In this document: positions 1-5,017 of the stretch, piece by piece
How positions within the stretch are numbered: the first letter of the stretch is position 1
Layout: the number at the start of each line of letters is the position of its first letter
Origin: Dysgonamonadaceae bacterium
GTDB lineage: Bacteria; Bacteroidota; Bacteroidia; Bacteroidales; Azobacteroidaceae
Reading direction: 5' to 3'
Length of the DNA: 5,017 bases
Assembly (NCBI GenBank): GCA_031261015.1
Contig: JAISKG010000178.1
Span: 1 to 5,017, forward strand
Notes under the pieces: model-generated
The model's database searches: none
What the model was told of the DNA's origin: nothing
Seen by the model: only the letters and a program-made list of their open reading frames with translations
Program-made: the position numbers and the translations under genes

Positions 1-1402
1 AATTGTGAAAATAACCGGCGGAAAACAAATCCACTTCCTGCGGACGAATGTCGGGACCTGCCGGAAACCAAACATCCAAAGGCGATCCCGAAGCCGAATT
101 TTTGGCTAATTGCAAATATTGCACGTGATGCGAATAACCGGCTTTCACCGACGAAACATCTGTGAGTTTATACACGAAAGCCACGCCCGGCTCCCAAGCC
201 GTATAAAGATGCTGCACGTTTCCCATGTTTTGAAACGCAGAAAAACGCAAGCCGTAATTCAACGATAAATGATTCGTTAGTTTCTGATCATTCGACACAT
301 AAGCTGCATATTCTAAAGCTTTACGTTGAGGCATCCAAAACGTACTGTCGTTTTGGAATACGCCACTGACAAATATTTTTCCAAGATTCAAATTGTGATG
401 TGTTCCCGAAACTCCATACGAAAAATCCCAGAGTTCGTTGACGGGCTGGCGAAAATCAGCGCGCAACATGACGTCGGAAATGCCGGATTTCCAACTTGCG
501 CTCAAACCGCTCATATCGCCGGCCAAAAGATATTGGTAATCCGACCAGTGAGTACTGAATTTTCCAAAGAGATTTTTCGAAAATGTATGGCTCCACGTCA
601 GCGAAGTCGCCGTATTGCCGTACTTAAATTTTCCGATTGCCATGCTCATGTTGTCCGAGCCGTTGTAAAACATTAATTCCAATTTATCATTGGGCGAAAA
701 ACGATGTGTCAACTTTCCGTTCAAATCATAAAAATACAAGGAGGATTTCCGCAAATCTTCGTTGGATGCAAAAACCAGAAACAAATCGGCGTAGGTGCGG
801 CGGGCGGCGGCCATCCAAGTCGTTTTCTCTCCTAAAGGCCCTTCGACCATTAACCGGCTGGATATAATACCAATGCCTCCCGTTCCCTGCACTTTCGACG
901 GAATCTCATTACGGCTATTCACTTCCAAAAGCGAGGACAGGCGGCCACCGTGCCGAAAAGGGAAATGGCCTTTGGACAATTCAATTCCGCTGATCACGTC
1001 GTTATTGAAAGCAGAAAAAAATCCCAATTGATGCGAGGGATTGTAAACCGTTGTATTATCAAATACGATCAAATTCTGATCGGGCGAACCGCCGCGCACG
1101 CTGAAGCCCGAACTTCCCTCCGAAGTGGCCTGCACGCCCGGCAGCAACTGGATTGCTTTGAGCACATCCACTTCGCCCATCAAGGCAGGCATTAATTTTA
1201 TTTCTGCGATCGTCAATTTCTCCACGCCCATTACCCGCGCCGTCACGTTTTCGTCTTTTCTGCGCGACGACACGACGACTTCCTGCAGAACGCGGTCGGA
1301 ACCAGCTTTGCTGCCGGCCAACGAATCTTTCTCCGCACGATTGGTCTGTGCAAAAGACGCCAGCACATCAAGCAAAAAGACGAACAAAAGAATTTTTTTC
1401 AT
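1..1402 (-). CDS. TonB-dependent outer-membrane receptor, N-terminal 467 residues (3' end off the window)
   Basis: Reading the minus strand from the ATG at 1402-1400 gives 467 codons without a stop, running off the left edge. Residues 1-19 (MKKILLFVFLLDVLASFAQ) are a Sec signal peptide, likely cut near SFA-Q. A short linker leads to a TonB-box-like segment LQEVVVSSRR (39-48). The plug domain follows at about 50-165, with LLPGVQ (86-91), SGFSVRGGSPDQN (98-110), FDNTTVYNPSH (114-124), ELSKGHFPFRHGGRLSSLLEV (begins at 141) and, after it, VEGPLGEKTTWMAAARRTY (186-204). The rest, with alternating aromatic residues, is the start of the beta-barrel. Known of the family: these receptors import large nutrients or chelates across the outer membrane using TonB energy. 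The substrate cannot be told from this part. Many Bacteroidetes relatives carry a carboxypeptidase-regulatory-like (CarboxypepD_reg) domain before the plug; only about 20 residues lie between signal peptide and TonB box here, so it is absent. No SusD partner is visible; downstream is outside the window. It is transcribed divergently from the SanA-like gene. Confidence 0.93.
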   Translation of the reverse strand, partial: MKKILLFVFLLDVLASFAQTNRAEKDSLAGSKAGSDRVLQEVVVSSRRKDENVTARVMGVEKLTIAEIKLMPALMGEVDVLKAIQLLPGVQATSEGSSGFSVRGGSPDQNLIVFDNTTVYNPSHQLGFFSAFNNDVISGIELSKGHFPFRHGGRLSSLLEVNSRNEIPSKVQGTGGIGIISSRLMVEGPLGEKTTWMAAARRTYADLFLVFASNEDLRKSSLYFYDLNGKLTHRFSPNDKLELMFYNGSDNMSMAIGKFKYGNTATSLTWSHTFSKNLFGKFSTHWSDYQYLLAGDMSGLSASWKSGISDVMLRADFRQPVNELWDFSYGVSGTHHNLNLGKIFVSGVFQNDSTFWMPQRKALEYAAYVSNDQKLTNHLSLNYGLRFSAFQNMGNVQHLYTAWEPGVAFVYKLTDVSSVKAGYSHHVQYLQLAKNSASGSPLDVWFPAGPDIRPQEVDLFSAGYFHN

Positions 1403-1425
1403 GAAAATAATCACTGATTGAGGCG

Positions 1426-1433
1426 CAAAGATA
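1426..1433 (-). promoter_or_regulatory. Candidate -7 promoter element for the TonB-dependent receptor
   Basis: The minus strand reads TATCTTTG, a full match to the Bacteroidetes primary-sigma -7 consensus TAnnTTTG, 23 bp before the receptor ATG. This would give a short leader. No clear TTG/TTTG -33 element is seen at the usual ~19-23 bp upstream; that region is A/T-rich (around ATTTTTATTTTA). Assignment rests on the -7 match and its position. Confidence 0.6.
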
Positions 1434-1465
1434 CGTAAATCCTGTAAAATAAAAATTACACTACC

Positions 1466-1473
1466 TAAGTTTG
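1466..1473 (+). promoter_or_regulatory. Candidate -7 promoter element for the SanA-like gene
   Basis: TAAGTTTG matches the Bacteroidetes -7 consensus TAnnTTTG, 28 bp before the ATG at 1502. A second near-match (TATTTTTA, 1486-1493) lies closer to the gene but lacks the final G. No convincing -33 element is visible. If this site is used, an upstream TTG start at 1481 would lie almost at the transcript's 5' end, which supports choosing the ATG at 1502. Confidence 0.5.
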
Positions 1474-1501
1474 GCGGAAATTGCTTATTTTTACGCTCCC
1501 A

Positions 1502-2176
1502 ATGAATAAAAATATGAAAAATATAACCTCTAAAAAGAAACTCCTAAAACGGTTAAAATACCTGTTGATCGCATTGATAATTGCAACCGTCGGTATTGTC
1601 ATCGCCTGCGACTGCATTATCAACCATTCAAGTAATAAACTTGTTTTCAACGATTTGGATAAAATTCCGCACAATAAAGCTGGATTGCTTTTGGGAACAT
1701 CGAAATACGTGCGTTCCGGGCAAAAAAATCTATACTATTACAATCGTATTGCTGCGACGGCTGCCTTGTATCAAGCCGGAAAAATTGATTTTATTGTGGT
1801 CAGCGGTGATAATGGCAACCATAGTTACAACGAGCCGTTGGATATGAAAAACGACTTGATGGCACAAGGCGTTCCCGAAAACAAAATTTTTCTGGATTAT
1901 GCCGGTTTTCGCACTTACGATTCTGTGATTAGAATGGATAAAATCTTTGGACAAAAGCAATTTACAATTATTTCGCAGGAGTTTCACAACCGGCGAGCGA
2001 TTTACATTGCCAAACGATTGCATTTCAATGTTGTCGCATATAACGCCAAAGATGTAAACGCCTCTCGCGGATTCAAAACCCAAGTGAGAGAACGGTTTGC
2101 GCGCGTAAAAGTTTTTGTCGATTTTCTTACGCACAAGGAACCTAAGTTCTTGGGAGAAGCGATCGAAATAAAATAA
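1502..2176 (+). CDS. sanA: SanA/YdcF/ElyC-family (DUF218) membrane protein
   Basis: A 224-residue protein from the ATG at 1502. A TTG seven codons upstream and an ATG at 1514 are also possible; 1502 suits the promoter and the family length. A basic N-terminus (KKKLLKRLK, 11-19) precedes one membrane segment at about 20-36, placing the rest outside the inner membrane. The DUF218 domain covers about 59-185 with SanA-type motifs: AGLLLGTSKY (60-69), a YYYNRIAATAALYQAGKID stretch (78-96), VVSGDN (99-104), YNEPLDMKNDL (109-119), GVPENKIFLDYAGFRTYDSV (123-142), TIISQEFHNRRAIYIAKRL (155-173) and VVAYNAKD (177-184). In E. coli, SanA affects the envelope barrier, and its loss raises vancomycin sensitivity at high temperature; the biochemical activity is unsettled. 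It lies upstream of a polysaccharide-export operon on the same strand, but a separate strong promoter element follows it, so co-transcription is not needed. The family call is firm; the exact role is not known. Confidence 0.92.
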   Translation: MNKNMKNITSKKKLLKRLKYLLIALIIATVGIVIACDCIINHSSNKLVFNDLDKIPHNKAGLLLGTSKYVRSGQKNLYYYNRIAATAALYQAGKIDFIVVSGDNGNHSYNEPLDMKNDLMAQGVPENKIFLDYAGFRTYDSVIRMDKIFGQKQFTIISQEFHNRRAIYIAKRLHFNVVAYNAKDVNASRGFKTQVRERFARVKVFVDFLTHKEPKFLGEAIEIK

Positions 2177-2198
2177 TTGCCGGATGAGAGTATATTTT

Positions 2199-2212
2199 AA
2201 ATCAATTGATTT
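2199..2212. repeat. Perfect 14-bp palindrome in the sanA-export gene gap
   Basis: AAATCAATTGATTT is a perfect inverted repeat with no loop, 23 bp after the sanA stop and about 93 bp before the -7 element of the export operon. It is A/T-rich and has no adjoining T-run or GC stem, so it does not look like an intrinsic terminator. It could be an operator half-site pair or chance in A/T-rich DNA. Confidence 0.35.
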
Positions 2213-2304
2213 GCTCAGCCATTGTGAACTTATAAAATACACGATAAATCCGAAGATTTCCCATACGAAATCCAACTTTTATTCGTTTATTCTATAAAAT
2301 ATTG

Positions 2305-2312
2305 TACCTTTG
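2305..2312 (+). promoter_or_regulatory. Candidate -7 promoter element for the polysaccharide export operon
   Basis: TACCTTTG, followed by TGCC, is a full match to the Bacteroidetes -7 consensus TAnnTTTG in the typical TACCTTTGNGCC form. It lies 49 bp before the chosen ATG at 2362. A clear -33 TTTG is not seen at the standard distance; TTTA at 2286-2289 is too close. The site overlaps the longest possible reading frame (TTG at 2302), which argues that translation starts further down. Confidence 0.65.
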
Positions 2313-2361
2313 TGCCACTTTTAAAAAAATGACACATCAATTTTTACGAATATATAACAAA

Positions 2362-3168
2362 ATGAAAACACCATTTTTACCATTGGCGGCGATCTGCATT
2401 TTCCTGTTTTCTTGCCAGTCAACACCTAAGAATATTAGCTACTTCCAAGATTTGGATAGTTATATAGCGCAACATCAAGATATTGATATAAAATACGAAC
2501 CGGTCATCAAAAATAACGATCAACTGTTGATTACCGTTACTTCTCCAATTTTGGATCAAGCGCAAGTGGCTCAATTCAATCAGCCGATGAACTCGTATTT
2601 GGCTCCGGGAAGGTCTTCGGTTGCCCAATCTCCGGCGATTCAAACTTATACGGTTAATAAAAACGGAATGATTGATTTTCCGGTGCTCGGCAAACTTCAT
2701 GTGCAAGGCCTGACTAAATCGCAAGTTATCGCTTTAATCACGAATAAAGTTTCGGCCTATTTGGCGGAACCGATTGTTAATTTGCAAATCATGTCTTACA
2801 GGGTTACGGTCTTAGGCGAAGTAATGCGTCCCGGTCCCATTGCCGTTTCCGACGAGCGGATTACTATTTTAGACGCCATCGGCGCTGTGGGCGATCTCAC
2901 GATCTACGGCAACCGGGAAAATGTACGTCTGATTCGCGATAACAACGGAAAAAAAGAATTTTACACAATCAATCTGACGAAGTCGGATATCTTTGCCGCT
3001 CCCTATTATTATTTGCAACAAAATGACGTAATAGTCGTAGAACCTAATAATACCAAAAAACGCACCAGCAACTTCGGCTCGGCGGAAAACTACCGGCTTT
3101 CGATGTTCTCGCTGACATTCACAGCCTTGTCGGTTATTATCGGATTCTTAAACTATTCAAAAAAATAA
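2362..3168 (+). CDS. Wza-like polysaccharide biosynthesis/export outer-membrane lipoprotein (Poly_export + SLBB)
   Basis: A 268-residue protein. The ATG at 2362 is chosen because it puts a clean lipoprotein signal directly at the N-terminus: MKTPFLPLAAICIFLFSC, with lipobox LFSC and lipidated Cys18. The ATG at 2329 would add 11 residues before it, and the TTG at 2302 overlaps the promoter. After the Cys comes a short Bacteroidetes-like segment (NISYFQDLDSY, 24-34). The Poly_export domain spans about 46-145, with NNDQLLITVTSP (51-62), the strand-turn-strand YTVNKNGMIDFPVLGKLHVQGLT (begins at 96) and the helix to YLAEPIVNLQI (133-143). An SLBB domain follows at about 146-228: VTVLGEVMRPGPIAV (148-162), TILDAIGAVGDLTIYGNREN (168-187), VRLIRDNNGKKEFYTINLTK (188-207) and YYLQQNDVIVVEPN (216-229). 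A hydrophobic C-terminal segment (about 248-264) is probably the outer-membrane-spanning helix. Known of the family: it forms the ring-shaped channel that exports capsule or exopolysaccharide across the outer membrane with a Wzc/Wzz partner, here the next gene 18 bp downstream. Confidence 0.93.
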   Translation: MKTPFLPLAAICIFLFSCQSTPKNISYFQDLDSYIAQHQDIDIKYEPVIKNNDQLLITVTSPILDQAQVAQFNQPMNSYLAPGRSSVAQSPAIQTYTVNKNGMIDFPVLGKLHVQGLTKSQVIALITNKVSAYLAEPIVNLQIMSYRVTVLGEVMRPGPIAVSDERITILDAIGAVGDLTIYGNRENVRLIRDNNGKKEFYTINLTKSDIFAAPYYYLQQNDVIVVEPNNTKKRTSNFGSAENYRLSMFSLTFTALSVIIGFLNYSKK

Positions 3169-3186
3169 TCTATTCAGCTTATCATT

Positions 3187-4803
3187 ATGTCAACACCCAA
3201 CACTCTCAATACGAAAAGCGAAGCAGAACAAGTTTTGGATTTTCTTCGATTCATCTTCAAAAATTGGCGCTATTTCGCCATCAGTTTCCTTTTTTTCGGC
3301 ATACTTGGAGCCATTTATTATAAAATCGCCACGCCGATATTCAATGTCGCAGCTCAAGTCGCTTTACGCCAGGACGAATCCTTGGCCGGCAATCCTTCCA
3401 TGTCAAGTTCGCAATCACTCATGTCGGCTTTCGGATTCAGTAGCGGTTCGGATAATATCGAAGATGAAGTTTTGAAAATCAGTTCGCAAGGATATATTCG
3501 AAATGTAGTTAAAAATCTGGAGCTTAATAAGGAATATATGCTCTCAGAATATGGCGGTTTATCAAAAACCTCCTTATTCGACGAATCGCCGATTCATATT
3601 TCGGCCGATCCCGAAATAGCCGATACGCTCACAAAAATAGTTAGTTTTAAAGTAAAAGTGCAGCCTAATAAAACTAAGGTCACAGTCAAAGCCGGCAAAC
3701 ACAAACTCGGCAAATTTGAAATCAACGAATTTCCGGCTACACTACACACTTCATGGGGAAATTTCACTTTAGACCGTTCACCTTATTGGGGTTTGTACGA
3801 CAATACTTTCACTTTGAGAATAAACTATAGCGGTTATGATTACATGGCGCAAAATTACCGGAAAGATATATTGGTCGATTTTGAGAAAAAGACTTCTAAA
3901 TTAATGCAATTAAATTTATATGGCGAAAATATACCGTTCACAAAAAACATTCTCACTGAAGTAATCGACATCTACAACAAAGAATGGAACGACGATAAAA
4001 AATTAGTAGCCGAACAAACGGTTGAATTCATCAATCAACGCTTGGCGCTCACTTACGGCCTTTTATCGGACATAGATCTGCAAATCCGTGAATTTAAAGA
4101 CAAGTATAACCTGACGGCCATCGAAGCAGATGTGACTTATTATTTAGAATCCAACGGTTTGTTGCAAGTGCAACTGCTGGAGGCTGAAACGCAATTAAAC
4201 ATCGTGGACATTATTTCTGATTTTGTCAAAGACGAAAAAAATAAATATTTGTTAATTCCGTTTAGTCTTTCGACGAGCAAAGACGCCAGCATGGGTACAG
4301 TAATCAGCAAATACAACGAACAATTAATCCTGCGAAACGATCTGTATAAAGCGAATCCTAACGCGCCGAGTGTCATGGCCAAATCGCTGGACGAACAAAT
4401 TGAAACACAACGAAAAAACGTACTTACTTCTTTAGCAAACATGAAGAAGGAATTGCAAGTTTCATTAGCTACGGCTAAACGCAAAGAACAGGATACAAAT
4501 AATAAAATCAGTAAGATACCGGCGATCGAGCAAGATTTTGTGAGTATGAAACGGAATCAGGAATTGCAACAAGCGGTTTATCTTTATCTCTTACAAATGC
4601 GGGAAGAAACAGCTGTCAAGGGAATCAACATATTGCCTAAGCTCAAGGTGATTGATGCTCCTTATGCCATCAATAAACCGATTTCACCAAGTCTTTTTAA
4701 AACAGCCATTTTGATTCTCTTTTTGGGATTTGTATCTCCTCTATGTTACATATACGCAAAACCTTACATCAGAAGATTGATTGTAAAACTCAAGAATAAA
4801 TGA
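3187..4803 (+). CDS. Wzz/Wzc-type polysaccharide co-polymerase (chain-length determinant), no kinase domain
   Basis: A 538-residue inner-membrane protein from the ATG at 3187, 18 bp after the export lipoprotein. The N-terminal cytoplasmic stretch (SEAEQVLDFLRFIFKNW, 11-27) leads into TM1 at about 28-46 and the Wzz fold (TPIFNVAAQVALRQD, 49-63). A Ser/Gly-rich piece (64-90) and the conserved region EDEVLKISSQGYIRNVVKNL (92-111) follow. The periplasmic part is long and helical, with probable coiled coils at about 275-345 and 395-445. A GNVR-like segment, IPAIEQDFVSMKRNQELQQA (444-463) then YLYLLQMREETAV, comes next. The Pro-rich motif APYAINKPISPSLFK (491-505) precedes TM2 (506-524). The protein ends 14 residues after TM2 (KPYIRRLIVKLKNK), so the BY-kinase with Walker A/A' motifs and a Tyr-rich tail, fused in many relatives, is absent. 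Known role: sets polymer length for Wzy and couples to the outer-membrane exporter. The stop overlaps the next start (ATGA), suggesting translational coupling. Confidence 0.92.
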   Translation: MSTPNTLNTKSEAEQVLDFLRFIFKNWRYFAISFLFFGILGAIYYKIATPIFNVAAQVALRQDESLAGNPSMSSSQSLMSAFGFSSGSDNIEDEVLKISSQGYIRNVVKNLELNKEYMLSEYGGLSKTSLFDESPIHISADPEIADTLTKIVSFKVKVQPNKTKVTVKAGKHKLGKFEINEFPATLHTSWGNFTLDRSPYWGLYDNTFTLRINYSGYDYMAQNYRKDILVDFEKKTSKLMQLNLYGENIPFTKNILTEVIDIYNKEWNDDKKLVAEQTVEFINQRLALTYGLLSDIDLQIREFKDKYNLTAIEADVTYYLESNGLLQVQLLEAETQLNIVDIISDFVKDEKNKYLLIPFSLSTSKDASMGTVISKYNEQLILRNDLYKANPNAPSVMAKSLDEQIETQRKNVLTSLANMKKELQVSLATAKRKEQDTNNKISKIPAIEQDFVSMKRNQELQQAVYLYLLQMREETAVKGINILPKLKVIDAPYAINKPISPSLFKTAILILFLGFVSPLCYIYAKPYIRRLIVKLKNK

Positions 4804-4901
4804 TCCGCTCGATTCGAACCAAGATTCATGTTTTTTTTAATCAAGGCAATGAACGAACGTTGTTGACTAAAAAAAACATTGCCGCTTCTTTTGGGATCAA
4901 C
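4800..4901 (+). pseudogene. N-terminal fragment of a probable Wzx-type flippase (cut at a sequence break)
   Basis: An ATG at 4800 overlaps the co-polymerase stop as ATGA. It opens MIRSIRTKIHVFFNQG then NERTLLTKKNIAASFGI. The pattern K-x-H-x-x-F-x-x-G-NER followed by a KKNIxASFGI stretch is the usual beginning of Bacteroidetes MATE/MVF-superfamily oligosaccharide flippases (Wzx), and the operon position fits. In an intact gene, a hydrophobic first membrane helix should follow FGI-K-G. Instead the frame turns into Arg-rich, non-hydrophobic sequence (VSEGRGASSVRRWPRRRRLQ), because from about 4900 the DNA is the antisense of another gene. The frame stays open to 5017 without a stop, but that part is not flippase. 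I label it broken; it may be an intact gene in the real genome that is cut here by a misassembly. Identity rests on only ~33 residues. Confidence 0.6.
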
Positions 4902-4903
4902 GT
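4893..4903. other. Composition and gene-content breakpoint
   Basis: Bases 4801-4900 are about 37% GC and bases 4901-5017 about 65% GC (76 of 117, hand counts). Gene identity switches at the same place, from a plus-strand flippase start to a minus-strand P-type ATPase end, with no intergenic sequence between. The shared bases GGGATCAA at the border make the exact point uncertain by several bases. No IS end, direct repeat or tRNA is seen at the join. Confidence 0.7.
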
Positions 4904-5017
4904 ATCCGAAGGGCGCGGAGCGAGTTCAGTACGCAGATGGCCGCGACGCCGACGTCTCCAAAGACCGCCATCCACATGTTGGCGAGGCCAAGCGCGCCGA
5001 GTACCAGCAGGATTCCC
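4897..5017 (-). CDS. Heavy-metal translocating P-type (P1B) ATPase, C-terminal 39 residues only
   Basis: The minus strand from the right edge reads GILLVLGALGLANMWMAVFG, then DVGVAAICVLNSLRALRIR and a TGA stop at 4899-4897. The segment GLANMWMAVFGDVGV followed by LNSLRALR is the signature last membrane helix and C-terminal end of CadA/ZntA-type cation-exporting ATPases. The Asp of GDVGV corresponds to the conserved last-helix Asp (Asp714 in E. coli ZntA) that takes part in binding Zn/Cd/Pb. The catalytic DKTGT loop and earlier helices would lie beyond 5017. GC is far above the rest of the window and codons favour G/C in the third position, so it probably comes from a different genome or a recently acquired region. 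The stop codon lies in the border zone, so the true C-terminus could differ by one or two residues. Metal specificity cannot be told. Confidence 0.8.
   Translation of the reverse strand, partial: GILLVLGALGLANMWMAVFGDVGVAAICVLNSLRALRIR

Noticed and set aside
326..1421. A chain of overlapping plus-strand frames (326-676, 637-867, 795-1031, 950-1195, 1125-1421)
   Set aside because: All lie antisense to the continuous minus-strand TonB-dependent receptor frame. Their translations show no recognisable domain, signal or hydrophobic pattern.
1730..2275. Minus-strand 181-codon frame
   Set aside because: It is antisense to the clear SanA-family gene and has no family-like motifs.
2177..2300. Intrinsic terminator after the sanA-like gene
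   Set aside because: No GC-rich stem followed by a T-run is visible; the only inverted repeat is the loop-less A/T palindrome.
2419..2724. Minus-strand frame within the export lipoprotein gene
   Set aside because: Shadow of the Poly_export coding sequence; the translation looks random.
4140..4484. Minus-strand frame within the co-polymerase gene
   Set aside because: Antisense to the coiled-coil coding region, whose translation fits the Wzz/Wzc family well; no support for a gene.
4831..4876. T8 run (4831-4838) and A8 run (4869-4876) as a phase-variation switch in the flippase start
   Set aside because: Eight-base homopolymers are common in A/T-rich DNA. The frame is intact through both runs, and the loss of identity comes only at ~4900 with a composition change, which slippage cannot explain.
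4902..5017. Arg-rich C-terminal continuation of the plus-strand frame from 4800 as a novel protein
   Set aside because: The stretch is open only because it is the antisense of a GC-rich gene. The minus-strand translation matches the P-type ATPase C-terminus, including the conserved last-helix Asp.
1..5017. CRISPR array, tRNA/rRNA, insertion-sequence ends or a defence system
   Set aside because: No spaced direct repeats, tRNA-like cloverleaf, transposase motifs or terminal inverted repeats were noticed on reading; all sizeable stretches are explained by the listed genes.

Overview
The window looks like Bacteroidota (Bacteroidetes) DNA for almost its whole length. The evidence is a TonB-dependent receptor with Bacteroidetes-style plug motifs, three good matches to the Bacteroidetes -7 promoter element TAnnTTTG, no clear Shine-Dalgarno sequences, and a moderate-to-low GC, A/T-rich intergenic composition. 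The exception is the last ~117 bases (about 4901-5017), which are GC-rich and encode something unrelated.

Layout: (1) 1-1402, minus strand: the first 467 residues of an outer-membrane TonB-dependent receptor; its barrel C-terminus lies off the left edge. (2) 1403-1501: a 99-bp divergent intergenic region with one candidate promoter facing each way. (3) 1502-2176, plus: a SanA/YdcF-family (DUF218) single-pass membrane protein. (4) 2177-2361: an intergenic region with a perfect 14-bp palindrome and a textbook TAnnTTTG element that marks the start of the next transcription unit. (5) 2362-3168 and 3187-4803, plus: a Wza-like polysaccharide export lipoprotein and a Wzz/Wzc-type polysaccharide co-polymerase without a tyrosine-kinase domain, 18 bp apart. 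(6) From 4800, plus, overlapping the previous stop as ATGA: the first ~33 residues of what looks like a Wzx-type flippase. This frame loses its identity at about 4900. (7) 4897-5017, minus: the C-terminal 39 residues and stop of a heavy-metal P-type (P1B) ATPase, with much higher GC.

Genes 5 and 6 read as the head of a surface-polysaccharide (capsule/exopolysaccharide) operon in the Wzx/Wzy style: outer-membrane export channel, inner-membrane chain-length control, then flippase. The SanA-like protein just upstream belongs to an envelope-maintenance family, but it appears to have its own promoter. The receptor is a separate, divergently transcribed unit.

The most notable observation is the abrupt break at about 4900. 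There a flippase gene is cut off after its N-terminus and joined, in opposite orientation, to the end of a GC-rich metal-pump gene. A chimeric assembly join is the simplest explanation; a real rearrangement or transfer is the alternative. I saw no convincing novel system, CRISPR array, RNA gene or insertion sequence.
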